Positions 1-6,008 of a stretch of DNA of 19,693 bases are shown one piece after another. Positions within the stretch are counted from its first letter, which is position 1. Each line of letters opens with the position of its first letter. The position numbers were made by a program, and so were the translations under genes. This DNA is from JBBSDV01 sp038240335 (lineage in GTDB: Bacteria; Chloroflexota; Dehalococcoidia; DSTF01; JACRBR01): contig JBBSDV010000035.1 in NCBI GenBank assembly GCA_038240335.1, positions 1 to 19,693 on the forward strand. The letters are read 5' to 3'. The notes under the pieces are model-generated. The model was not told the origin of the DNA. It saw nothing but the letters and a program-made list of their open reading frames with translations, and searched no databases.

Positions 1-142
1 AGAACCGATCGTTCCGGCGAGAGCGTAGCCATTCCGTTGAGGCCGACACGGCGCTCCATCCCTGCCAGGGGTGGCTTTATCGGCCCTGCTGGCTTTGTTA
101 GAATGCTTTTGTGATGTTTCACGCTGAGCAAGGAGGGCGGTG

Positions 143-688
143 ATGCAAATCGATTGGGAGAAGACCCTCGACGACATCTTCGCCGACAAGATCAACTGCC
201 TGCGCTGCGGCAGCCTCAATTCGACGCTGGTCGCCGGATACAGCCGCTCGCCATCGGTCGCCGACTACGCACCGCGCACGCACAACTGCAAGAACAAGGA
301 CGAGTGCGACGCGCGCCGCCTCGTTGTTGTGTGCGAGAACTGCGCCCGCGAGCTTCGCCTGCGCGCCGACGCGGTCGATCGCGAAGGCATGATGTCGCTG
401 CTGATCAACGACTGCCGCAAGGACCTCGAGGATTGCCTCGACTATCTTTCCGACTACTGGCAGGAAGATCTCGATATCGACCCGAGCGACGTCAATGCCC
501 GCCTCGAGGAGGTCGATCCGGCCATCTTCGCGGAGGAGGATGAGTGGCGCCGCAAGCTCGAGGACGAGTACTTGAGCTACCACCACTGGTTCCGCGAGCA
601 CACGATACGCATCCCGAACCCGGGCTGGCGGAGCGAGTACGTCGAGGAGATCATGGGCCTCGGCTACAAGTCCGTGCTCGGCGACTAG
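143..688 (+). CDS. Hypothetical zinc-ribbon-like protein (181 aa)
   Basis: I do not recognise this family. An AGGAGG ribosome binding site at 131-136 sits 6 nt before ATG 143; an in-frame GTG at 140 is a less well spaced alternative. The N-terminal third carries six cysteines in ordered pairs: C19-x2-C22, C49-x5-C55 and C64-x2-C67. The first and last pairs look like a zinc ribbon. The rest, about residues 75-181, is acidic and rich in Asp, Glu, Trp and Tyr, with no membrane segment or signal peptide, so it is probably cytoplasmic. A strong hairpin lies 18 nt after the stop. The role is unknown; zinc binding is inferred from cysteine spacing only. Confidence 0.8.
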   Translation: MQIDWEKTLDDIFADKINCLRCGSLNSTLVAGYSRSPSVADYAPRTHNCKNKDECDARRLVVVCENCARELRLRADAVDREGMMSLLINDCRKDLEDCLDYLSDYWQEDLDIDPSDVNARLEEVDPAIFAEEDEWRRKLEDEYLSYHHWFREHTIRIPNPGWRSEYVEEIMGLGYKSVLGD

Positions 689-706
689 ACGGCCCTCAAA
701 ACATCA

Positions 707-742
707 GTGCTTGCACCCGCCGATCGCGGCGCCCGCAAGCAC
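707..742 (+). terminator. Two-tier hairpin after the first gene
   Basis: An 8-bp perfect outer stem (GTGCTTGC at 707-714, GCAAGCAC at 735-742) encloses a 5-bp inner stem (CGCCG and CGGCG) with the tetraloop ATCG, separated by a 3x3 internal loop. It starts 18 nt after the stop at 688. No T-run follows, so it may be a Rho-dependent end or an RNA stabiliser rather than a classic intrinsic terminator. Confidence 0.5.
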
Positions 743-769
743 GGCATGGTGACCGGCACCGGCCGCGCG

Positions 770-798
770 TTGTGACGCTCACAAGCCAAGGCTATACT
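770..798 (+). promoter_or_regulatory. Sigma-70-like promoter with palindrome over the -35
   Basis: TTGTGA (770-775), a 17-nt spacer and TATACT (793-798) form a plausible housekeeping promoter for the gene starting at 851, giving a leader of roughly 45 nt. The -35 is half of a perfect inverted repeat, TTGTGA-CGC-TCACAA (770-784), which could be an operator for a dimeric repressor. No regulator can be named from the sequence. Confidence 0.5.
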
Positions 799-850
799 GT
801 CGTCGCGATCAGTCCACAGACCATCATCGCGCGCTGCGCGTCATAACAGG

Positions 851-1360
851 GTGTCCACGTTGCCGAAACAAAACCGACCGCTCGTCCGCGATGGCCGTAT
901 CCAGGCGAAGAAAAAGCGCACGGATCGCAGCTATCTCGCCGGCGCCGTCGCTACCGCCACGGAATCTGTCGAGAGCCCCGAGCACGACACCGACATCGTC
1001 GACGATCCGGAGATGCTTGCCGAGGCGGAAGCGGTCGAGCAAACGGCCGACGACGAAGTCGCCCTCCTCGCCGACACCACGAACACGATGGCCACGGTCC
1101 CGCCGCCCGTTCCGATCGCGGCTTCGCCGCCTCGGCGAGAGGCGGTCGCAGCATCAACAGCCGGCTCTACGCGCGCGAACCGCCTGCCGACCACCGTTCG
1201 CGCGATGCAGCAGCAGGGCGTCCGCAAGCGCCGCGAGTTCGACCTTCAGGCGCTCGCCCAACGCGACACCTCGTACGCCTACCACGAGCTTCGCCGCATC
1301 GCGATCCTCGCGACGATGGTCGTCATCACCCTCGTCATCCTCGGGTTTGTGCTTCGATAA
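851..1360 (+). CDS. Hypothetical C-terminally anchored membrane protein (169 aa)
   Basis: The start is a GTG with a weak upstream AACAGG. The first 25 residues are basic. Residues about 35-110 are low-complexity, first acidic (many Asp/Glu/Ala/Thr), then Pro/Ala-rich, probably a disordered linker. A conserved-looking basic and charged helix (about 115-148) leads into a single hydrophobic segment at about 150-168 that ends the protein. This is the layout of a tail-anchored protein with its bulk in the cytoplasm. The family is not known to me beyond a resemblance to conserved hypotheticals. A promoter with a palindrome lies upstream, and a 7-bp-period repeat begins at the base after the stop codon. 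Confidence 0.75.
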   Translation: MSTLPKQNRPLVRDGRIQAKKKRTDRSYLAGAVATATESVESPEHDTDIVDDPEMLAEAEAVEQTADDEVALLADTTNTMATVPPPVPIAASPPRREAVAASTAGSTRANRLPTTVRAMQQQGVRKRREFDLQALAQRDTSYAYHELRRIAILATMVVITLVILGFVLR

Positions 1361-1391
1361 AGTTCGTCGTTTGTAGTTCGTCGTCTGTAGT
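1361..1391. repeat. 7-bp-period repeat block (GT-rich strand)
   Basis: Four imperfect heptamers begin directly after the stop codon at 1360. Units such as AGTTCGT and CGTTTGT alternate. Part of it, 1362-1377, recurs inverted at 1520-1535 with 15 of 16 bases matching. Confidence 0.7.
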
Positions 1392-1410
1392 GATCGCAGC
1401 CGCGACGGTT

Positions 1411-1433
1411 CGCCAGTGACCTCGATACTGGCG
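1411..1433. terminator. Candidate bidirectional terminator hairpin
   Basis: A perfect 7-bp stem, CGCCAGT (1411-1417) and ACTGGCG (1427-1433), with a 9-nt loop lies between two convergent genes ending at 1360 (+) and 1535 (-). No strong T-run is present on either side, so the terminator call is tentative. Confidence 0.4.
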
Positions 1434-1519
1434 TTCGGGCTGGCACTTTCAACTTGCACCAGCAATCGACGCGACCATGCGTGGCGGCCGCGAACTGGCT
1501 CACCTGCGCCTACCGCAGT

Positions 1520-1535
1520 ACTACAAACGACGAGC
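1520..1535. repeat. Inverted copy of the 1362-1377 heptamer sequence
   Basis: ACTACAAACGACGAGC is the reverse complement of 1362-1377 with one mismatch. It abuts the stop codon of the minus-strand gene at 1535, mirroring the plus-strand copy that abuts the stop at 1360. The two copies could pair in a read-through transcript. Confidence 0.6.
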
Positions 1536-1774
1536 TACCGGTACGGTTTCTGGCAGATGCGGTGATCCTGGCAGTCGCTTGTCTTGCACTCTTCGAGCGA
1601 TGCGACCTCGACGTCGCCGCACACGCTGCAGAGGCTGGCGCTGAGAATGCGGCTCTTGGCGACGTCGCAGCGCAGCAGGTCGTGCGTCGATTGCATGCGC
1701 GGCAGCGTCGCCTCGGCGACGAACGAGTGCGTGTGCCGGATGCCGGACGTTCGGTCTTCCTGCGAATCAGTCAT
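1535..1774 (-). CDS. Small cysteine-rich hypothetical protein (79 aa)
   Basis: The start is placed at ATG 1774, preceded by a purine-rich GAAGGAACGACG, rather than at the upstream ATG 1801, which lacks a site. The C-terminal half holds a CSVCG pair followed by three more cysteines and a DCQDH segment, a likely small zinc-binding knuckle. There is no signal peptide or membrane segment. It lies 36 nt downstream of the 74-aa gene on the same strand, so the two are probably cotranscribed. The family is not recognised; the Cys cluster and the good start support a real gene, but short length keeps confidence moderate. Confidence 0.6.
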   Translation of the reverse strand: MTDSQEDRTSGIRHTHSFVAEATLPRMQSTHDLLRCDVAKSRILSASLCSVCGDVEVASLEECKTSDCQDHRICQKPYR

Positions 1775-1810
1775 CGTCGTTCCTTCGTCCAAGGTGTGCA
1801 AACGCGCGGC

Positions 1811-2035
1811 TCAACGGTAGTGCCCCTTCGGATCCGGTCGGGTCATGTCGCCCTCGATCGGGCCCGCACGTGCCACCCGCAGCTCCGCCCATTTAGTGCG
1901 CGCCTCCGCTTCGAGCGCGCGCACCCGCGTGCTGTCGAGGTGCGGCGTTGCGCGTAGTTGCCGCAGGCGATCCGTGAGGATGCCGATGTCCGCAAGCAGC
2001 GTCTGCTGGTGTTCGATCGTGGTCTGTTCGTTCAT
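1811..2035 (-). CDS. Small helical hypothetical protein (74 aa)
   Basis: ATG 2035 is chosen because CGGAGAG lies about 8 nt before it; an in-frame extension to 2146 is rich in Arg, Ser and His and looks non-coding. The product is mostly predicted helix (leucine- and glutamate-rich, about residues 5-55), then a short polar tail ending in DPKGHYR. It may form a small coiled coil. It is the first gene of a probable two-gene transcript with the cysteine-rich 79-aa gene. No function can be assigned. Confidence 0.6.
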   Translation of the reverse strand: MNEQTTIEHQQTLLADIGILTDRLRQLRATPHLDSTRVRALEAEARTKWAELRVARAGPIEGDMTRPDPKGHYR

Positions 2036-2385
2036 GTCGTCGGCTCTCCGGCCGGATAAGGTGGTGCCGCCGAGCGAACGCGCGTGGCGGCCAGAGGCGC
2101 AGTGCATCGGCGCTGACGCGGTCGTTACGGGCCGGGAAGGGTGCACCGACTGCGGCCGGCCGTCACGATATCCCGATCAGGGATTGCGCTCCGGCCGCAC
2201 GCCACCGCGAGGGCGAACGGTAGAAGGGGCACCTCAGTATAGCATGCCGCCCCTCGCCTCCGTACGGGGATGCAGGCACCACCGCGACTCCTTGACGGCG
2301 CGAACGCTCGCGGCCACGGTGCAAGCGTGCTTCAGCCGGGTGGAGCAGTCGTGAATAGCGGCGTCACCGGGTATACGGCGCGCGG
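2036..2385. other. Intergenic stretch with a minus-strand -10 motif
   Basis: No convincing gene. On the minus strand a TATACT hexamer (2241 to 2236) could be a -10 for the mini-gene pair, but the spacing-matched -35 is poor and it would leave a leader of about 200 nt. Nothing else is recognised here. Confidence 0.3.
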
Positions 2386-2832
2386 TTACTTCCCGCGGCG
2401 GCGCCACCAATTGCGGAGCCGGTTCGGGCTTGGCTGTGAGTAGCTGATGACCTGGCCGCGCCACCGTCGCTCCACCGGCCCCCCGGCGATCGTCCGGCGG
2501 CTATCCCAGCCCATCAACGACAGCAGCAGCGCGCCTCCGGAGAGAATCAGCCCGAGGAAGAAGACTGGGCGCGCGTAGCCGCCGAACAGCCCCGGCGCAA
2601 ACGTGGCGAGCAGTGTCAGTCCGATGCCGCCGAGCAGGATGTGACCGACCGTAATCTTTGAGAATCGCGCGCGGAACCACAGAAACGTGCGCTCGAACGC
2701 GCCCGGGCCCTCGTTCTCGCGCCGGCGCTTCTTGATCTTCGACACAAGCCGATCTTCAGGCACGAAATTATCGAGCTTGTCGAGCAGTTCCTCGATCTCG
2801 CGCTGAACCTTATCGGGCTCTTTGGCTGGCAT
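2386..2832 (-). CDS. Conserved-type hypothetical membrane protein, two helices (148 aa)
   Basis: The start is placed at ATG 2832, where the protein opens MPAKEPDKVQREIEELLDKL; an 18-residue upstream extension has no site and is basic and non-conserved in character. Residues 8-30 form an amphipathic helix, followed by a basic stretch (KIKKRRR, about 33-39), then two hydrophobic segments at about 60-82 and 87-107. The C-terminus is very basic and tryptophan-containing (NWWRRRGK). The topology suggests both ends in the cytoplasm. I recall similar small proteins with a KVQREIEE opening in Chloroflexota, but no function is known. Confidence 0.75.
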   Translation of the reverse strand: MPAKEPDKVQREIEELLDKLDNFVPEDRLVSKIKKRRRENEGPGAFERTFLWFRARFSKITVGHILLGGIGLTLLATFAPGLFGGYARPVFFLGLILSGGALLLSLMGWDSRRTIAGGPVERRWRGQVISYSQPSPNRLRNWWRRRGK

Positions 2833-3036
2833 GTCCGAGGTCTCCGTCGCGGGGCCGTGTCTCTCAGTGTACGCCCGCGCGCGCAACGCCGTCCATTCGG
2901 GGATCCGCGCACGAAGGTGCCGTGGGGCCGCGGGCCTCTCGGCCAGCTCTCCATTCAGTGCGCGTGGATGTTCGGAGCCGGTATCTCGCTGAGCCAGATC
3001 CGGCGTGCGTTACGACAAATTCGAATGCGGCAGTGC

Positions 3037-3150
3037 CAGAGGGCGCAGCGCCTCTGCTAGGGGTCCGGGGTGTCCCCCAGAGCTCTCTCTCTCTCCCTAA
3101 TTAACAACTGCATCCGGGCACGCGCTGGCGGACACGGCGAATGAGGCGAG
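3037..3150. repeat. Composite dispersed repeat, copy 1
   Basis: It opens with AGAGGGCGCAGCGCCTCT (near-palindromic, 3038-3055), runs through a GGGGTCCGGGG core with a following CCCCC that can fold back on it, then a CT dinucleotide run (about 3081-3096). It ends with GCGGACACGGCGAATGAGG at 3128-3146, continuing to 3150. The first 21 bases and last 23 bases recur identically at 10165-10185 and 10205-10227, where the intervening segment is much shorter. Confidence 0.75.
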
Positions 3151-3468
3151 GAACTCGGCGCTCGACGGACGATGCGTTCTCGTCCCCAAGCTACGAAGGA
3201 TCAGCGCGCCGCGAGCACAGGGCGCGCTCGATGGCGCGTTCCAAGATCAGTACACACACCTATACCCACGGCGTCGCCGCCCACGCATAGTTGTCCCATG
3301 ACGGAGACGCCGGTATCCTCTTCGGGAACGGTGCGACGCGCCGATGATCTAGTCGGTGCTTCTGTCGCGAACACCTCTTTGGTACCAGTTCATCTAGGTT
3401 TAACCGCTGGTTAATCGTGCCGTCGCGCGTCGGCGCTACGCTGAGCACGAAGACATAAGGACGTGAGC
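3151..3468. other. Intergenic stretch with operator-like palindrome
   Basis: No supported gene. A perfect inverted repeat TTAACC-GCT-GGTTAA lies at 3400-3414, about 55 nt before the next start codon, with another short palindrome TGGTACCA about 20 nt before it. It could bind a regulator of the downstream membrane protein gene, but no matching promoter hexamers are clear. Confidence 0.35.
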
Positions 3469-3774
3469 ATGGAGAACAACGACGTGACGGTACACGAGTC
3501 GACGACGGCCAACGCCGACCTCTGGACACGCTACTTCCACGACCAGTGGAGCCAGTGGCTCAACCCCTTCGGCACGCCGGCCGCTACCCCCGTCTCCGAG
3601 ATGGCGGAAGGCACCGCGGCACGCGTCGCCGGCTTCCTGACGCTCGTCGCCGCCGGCCCGATCGCCTGGCTGTACAGCGCCAACTCGCCCCGCGTCACCG
3701 AGATCCGCGAGGAACTGACAGCGGCGCGCATTGCGAACGATGACGCAGACGACGACGAAGAATCCGCGGCGTAG
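3469..3774 (+). CDS. Hypothetical single-pass membrane protein (101 aa)
   Basis: AAGGA at 3457-3461 sits 7 nt before ATG 3469; an in-frame GTG at 3463 is too close to this site. The N-terminal 45 residues are polar with several aromatic residues (LWTRYFHDQWSQWLNPF). A hydrophobic segment follows at about 54-71, then a charged helix and a very acidic tail (DDADDDEESAA). I recognise no family. A TTAACC/GGTTAA palindrome upstream and a strong hairpin at 3926-3952 downstream frame it as a single-gene unit. It is convergent with the capsid gene and may be unrelated to it. Confidence 0.65.
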   Translation: MENNDVTVHESTTANADLWTRYFHDQWSQWLNPFGTPAATPVSEMAEGTAARVAGFLTLVAAGPIAWLYSANSPRVTEIREELTAARIANDDADDDEESAA

Positions 3775-3925
3775 CGGGCGCGGCGGCTAGTCTGTCGTTC
3801 GTCGCCCGCTACACGTGAACGAAGAACAGCGCCAACGCACCGATCCTGAACTGTTCGTGATCGCACGGGGACGCGCAGCGCGGACGATATTGAATCCTGG
3901 AGTACCGGCATCCACACTACGCCAA

Positions 3926-3952
3926 ACGCCGCTCCCGAACCGGGAGCGGCGT
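3926..3952. terminator. Strong bidirectional hairpin between convergent genes
   Basis: An 11-bp perfect stem, ACGCCGCTCCC (3926-3936) and GGGAGCGGCGT (3942-3952), has loop GAACC. It lies between the stop at 3774 (+) and the stop at 4006 (-). On the minus strand it is followed by GTTTGG and on the plus strand by CTCTG, so only a weak T-tract is present. A near-identical stem is found at 7185-7212. Confidence 0.7.
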
Positions 3953-3965
3953 CTCTGCGAAACAA

Positions 3966-3993
3966 CAAACTGTGAACTGTGAGCTGTGAACAG
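3966..3993. repeat. 7-bp-period repeat block (TGAACTG type)
   Basis: Four heptamers, CAAACTG then TGAACTG and TGAGCTG variants, lie 12 nt beyond the capsid gene stop on the minus strand and next to the 3926-3952 hairpin. Confidence 0.7.
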
Positions 3994-4005
3994 CGGCGCC
4001 AGCCG

Positions 4006-4893
4006 CTACGGTCGCACGCCGATCAGCTTCCCCACCTTGATCGTGTTGAAGAGCGCCGTCGTCACGTACCACTTGACGCGCGTGCGGGTGGCGTCCTTCG
4101 TCTCGAGGCTGCCGATCGTCTCGACGATCAGGCCGCCCGGCGCCGTCAGGCCGGCCAGCGCGCCCTCACCCATCTGCATCGCGTATACCGTCGAGCAGTC
4201 GGTGCTCGTGCCGACGGTCTTCGCGTCGTTGATGTAGTCGGAGACGCCGATCGGCACGCCGTCGTAGTACTGCACCATCTGGCCGAACTGGTTGCGGTCC
4301 GTCTGCAGGAAGCTGCCGCTCGTGCGGGCGAGGTTGTTCAGCGAGCGGCGGGTGCGCTTGCTCATCAGCAGCATCGCCGGCGGCCCGCCCTTCACGAGGT
4401 CGATCACCTCATCGAGCTTGGCGAGCGACAGCGTCGCGCCGTTGACGCCCATCGTGGCGATCTGGCCGCCCGTCGTCAGCTTGTCGACGCCGTCGAACGA
4501 CTTCGCATCGACGGCCGTGTCGCCGTTGATGAAGGTGTCCTCGAACTTCTGCTGTACCGCCTTCGCCTTCAGCCGGATGACGGCGGCCTGCATGTCCTGG
4601 ATGTTGCTGCGCGTCGTCAGCAGATAGTTGTCGATATCGGCGTCGCCGCCGACGATCGCGAGCGTCGCTGTGATCTGCGAGAACGTCGGCGTCGCCTCGG
4701 TCCACGTGTCGCCAACGTTGAAGAACGTCGCGGCCGGGTTCGTGTTCTCGCGGTTGTACGTCAGGCCGTTGCCGGTGATCTCGATGAACGGCAGCGCCTG
4801 CAGGATCGGTGAATCGAGGACGATCGTCTCGACCACGCCCTGGAGGATGATGTCGTTCGAGAGCTTCGCCGACTCGGCGAGTGTCAGGGCCAC
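4006..4893 (-). CDS. HK97-type phage major capsid protein (295 aa)
   Basis: This is probably the shell subunit of a phage-type icosahedral capsid. GTG 4893 is chosen (V-ALTLAESAKLSND), with GGAG about 9 nt upstream; the 41-residue in-frame extension to ATG 5016 only translates the 7-bp repeat array. Family resemblance rests on an N-terminal helical segment, an ETIVLDSPILQALPF stretch, LTYNREN, a long central helix (about 105-130) followed by FINGDTAVDAKSFDGVDKL, then MLMSKRTRRSLNNLARTSG, YDGVPIGVSDYIND, and a C-terminal beta segment ending KLIGVRP. Length fits small HK97-fold coat proteins. The gene is intact. It lies downstream of a scaffold-like gene, the usual phage order, but no other virion gene is in the window. 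Assignment to the fold is from memory of the family, not a search. Confidence 0.8.
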   Translation of the reverse strand: MALTLAESAKLSNDIILQGVVETIVLDSPILQALPFIEITGNGLTYNRENTNPAATFFNVGDTWTEATPTFSQITATLAIVGGDADIDNYLLTTRSNIQDMQAAVIRLKAKAVQQKFEDTFINGDTAVDAKSFDGVDKLTTGGQIATMGVNGATLSLAKLDEVIDLVKGGPPAMLLMSKRTRRSLNNLARTSGSFLQTDRNQFGQMVQYYDGVPIGVSDYINDAKTVGTSTDCSTVYAMQMGEGALAGLTAPGGLIVETIGSLETKDATRTRVKWYVTTALFNTIKVGKLIGVRP

Positions 4894-4918
4894 GTGTTCG
4901 TCTCCGTTTCTGGTGTGC

Positions 4919-5001
4919 TGGTGATTGGTGATTGGCGACTGGTCACCGGTGTTGGTCACTGATGACCGGTGATTGGTGAGCGGTGATGCGCGACTGGCGA
5001 T
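4919..5001. repeat. 7-bp-period repeat array between scaffold and capsid genes
   Basis: About twelve tandem heptamers, for example TGGTGAT, TGGCGAC, TGGTCAC and CGGTGAT, with one unit a base short near 4947-4952. This is the longest and most regular of the heptamer blocks together with 14828-14911. It lies upstream of the capsid gene's ribosome binding site. Confidence 0.85.
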
Positions 5002-5088
5002 GGCCTGTGCGGCCAAGACGGAGACGCACGGCCAAGTCAGCCTTCGTACGGCGCGACCTCCGACCGCCGACCGCGGATCGACGAGCAG

Positions 5089-5613
5089 CTACGCGCGCGC
5101 GTTGAGCCCGTGGCGGATCTTCTGCTCCGGCGTCAGCGTGCTGAGGTTCGGCGCCGAGCGCGACGGAGCGCCGGCGGGGACGCGGCCGGCCTGCGCCTGC
5201 GACTCGATGTGCGAGCGGACGCGGCCGACGATCTCGCGCGCGGCCGTCACGGCGAGGTCGATCGCCTCGACGCTATCGCCGGCGATCAGGTCGGCCGGCA
5301 GGCTCGGCTCCGTCCGCAAGACGAGATCGCGGTAGCGGTGCGCCGCCGCCCGCGACTGCTCGTTCGCGGTCTCGATCTCGTTGCGGACCTGCGCCGCATC
5401 CGCGGCCACGGCGGCGCTCGCCTCCGTCGCCGTCAGCACGTCGCCCCGCAGCATTGTCGCCTCGGCGATCGCGTGGTCGGCGCGCGCGTTCGCATTCGCC
5501 GCCGAACGCTGCAGCCGCTCGACCTCCGCCTGCGCGTCGGCGAGTTGCTCTTCGAGCGCGCCGATGTCCTTCGTCTCGCCGGCTCCGTCCGCGCTCGTCC
5601 CGGGCTTCTCCAT
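5089..5613 (-). CDS. Coiled-coil protein, likely capsid scaffold (174 aa)
   Basis: A very strong purine-rich site (AGGAGGAGGTGGAGG) ends immediately before ATG 5613. Residues about 16-95 form a long Ala/Glu/Arg-rich coiled coil. A second, less repetitive helical part (about 96-140, including LPADLIAGDSVEAIDLAV) follows, then a Pro/Ala linker and a conserved-looking tail, LTPEQKIRHGLNARA. Position just before the major capsid gene on the same strand, high helical content and size fit a phage scaffolding protein, which chaperones coat assembly and is then lost. No protease motif is visible. The scaffold call rests mainly on context and coiled-coil character; a cargo or other capsid-associated role is possible. 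Confidence 0.6.
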   Translation of the reverse strand: MEKPGTSADGAGETKDIGALEEQLADAQAEVERLQRSAANANARADHAIAEATMLRGDVLTATEASAAVAADAAQVRNEIETANEQSRAAAHRYRDLVLRTEPSLPADLIAGDSVEAIDLAVTAAREIVGRVRSHIESQAQAGRVPAGAPSRSAPNLSTLTPEQKIRHGLNARA

Positions 5614-5727
5614 CCTCCACCTCCTCCTGAATCGAACCCTGCTGGTCAGGCGAGAGTACGGCGGGCGGGACAGGATCTCCTATGGGCGGAAGTCACTGGG
5701 CCGTAGGGGCTCTCGTTCCTGCCGTGG

Positions 5728-5943
5728 GTGAAAGCGGGGTTCGAAGCGGCGACGGAGTTCGTTCGGCATTTACTGGAATTTACGGAACGACCAGAGTGGA
5801 ATCCGCACGTCGCGATCGGATGGCACATGGTCGTCGTATATACATATGCGTGGCTCGTTTTGTGGGTACGACGGAAGCTGAGTCTGCGGAGCGGACGCCA
5901 AATGCCGCGAGAGCGTGGCACGAAGCCGCCCGACGAAGCATGA
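5728..5943 (+). CDS. Possible small membrane protein (71 aa)
   Basis: The reading frame opens at a GTG without a clear ribosome binding site. The product has an acidic amphipathic helix (EAATEFVRHLLEFTE), then one hydrophobic, aromatic segment at about 30-47 (IGWHMVVVYTYAWLVLWV), and a basic tail. The residue mix looks protein-like and codon use is less GC-biased at third positions than in neighbours. It runs opposite to both flanking genes. It could be a real small gene, or the remains of a longer one, since the frame stays open back to about 5707. No family is recognised. Confidence 0.4.
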   Translation: MKAGFEAATEFVRHLLEFTERPEWNPHVAIGWHMVVVYTYAWLVLWVRRKLSLRSGRQMPRERGTKPPDEA

Positions 5944-6008
5944 CCTTACGGCGAACTTTTTATGTTGTCGTATCGACACGACATCGTGTTCGCTCGGTAA
6001 TCGCGTGA

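Noticed and set aside
119..601. 160-aa minus-strand frame over the first gene
   Set aside because: Val/Ala/Leu-rich shadow; the plus strand has AGGAGG, cysteine motifs and a downstream hairpin.
1454..1957. 167-aa plus-strand frame across the minus-strand mini-genes
   Set aside because: Arg/Ala/Val/His-rich, starts inside the convergent intergenic region, and the minus-strand mini-genes have better starts and Cys motifs.
3172..3414. 80-aa plus-strand frame in the gap before 3469
   Set aside because: No ribosome binding site, composition typical of non-coding high-GC DNA.
3979..4812. 277-aa plus-strand open frame over the capsid gene
   Set aside because: Arg/Ala/Asp/Val-rich shadow of the capsid gene, with no ribosome binding site or family features.
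4919..5001. CRISPR array
   Set aside because: Units are 7 bp, contiguous and degenerate, with no spacers and no cas genes.
4894..5016. N-terminal extension of the capsid protein to an upstream ATG
   Set aside because: The extra 41 residues translate the 7-bp repeat array; the GTG at 4893 has a spaced GGAG.
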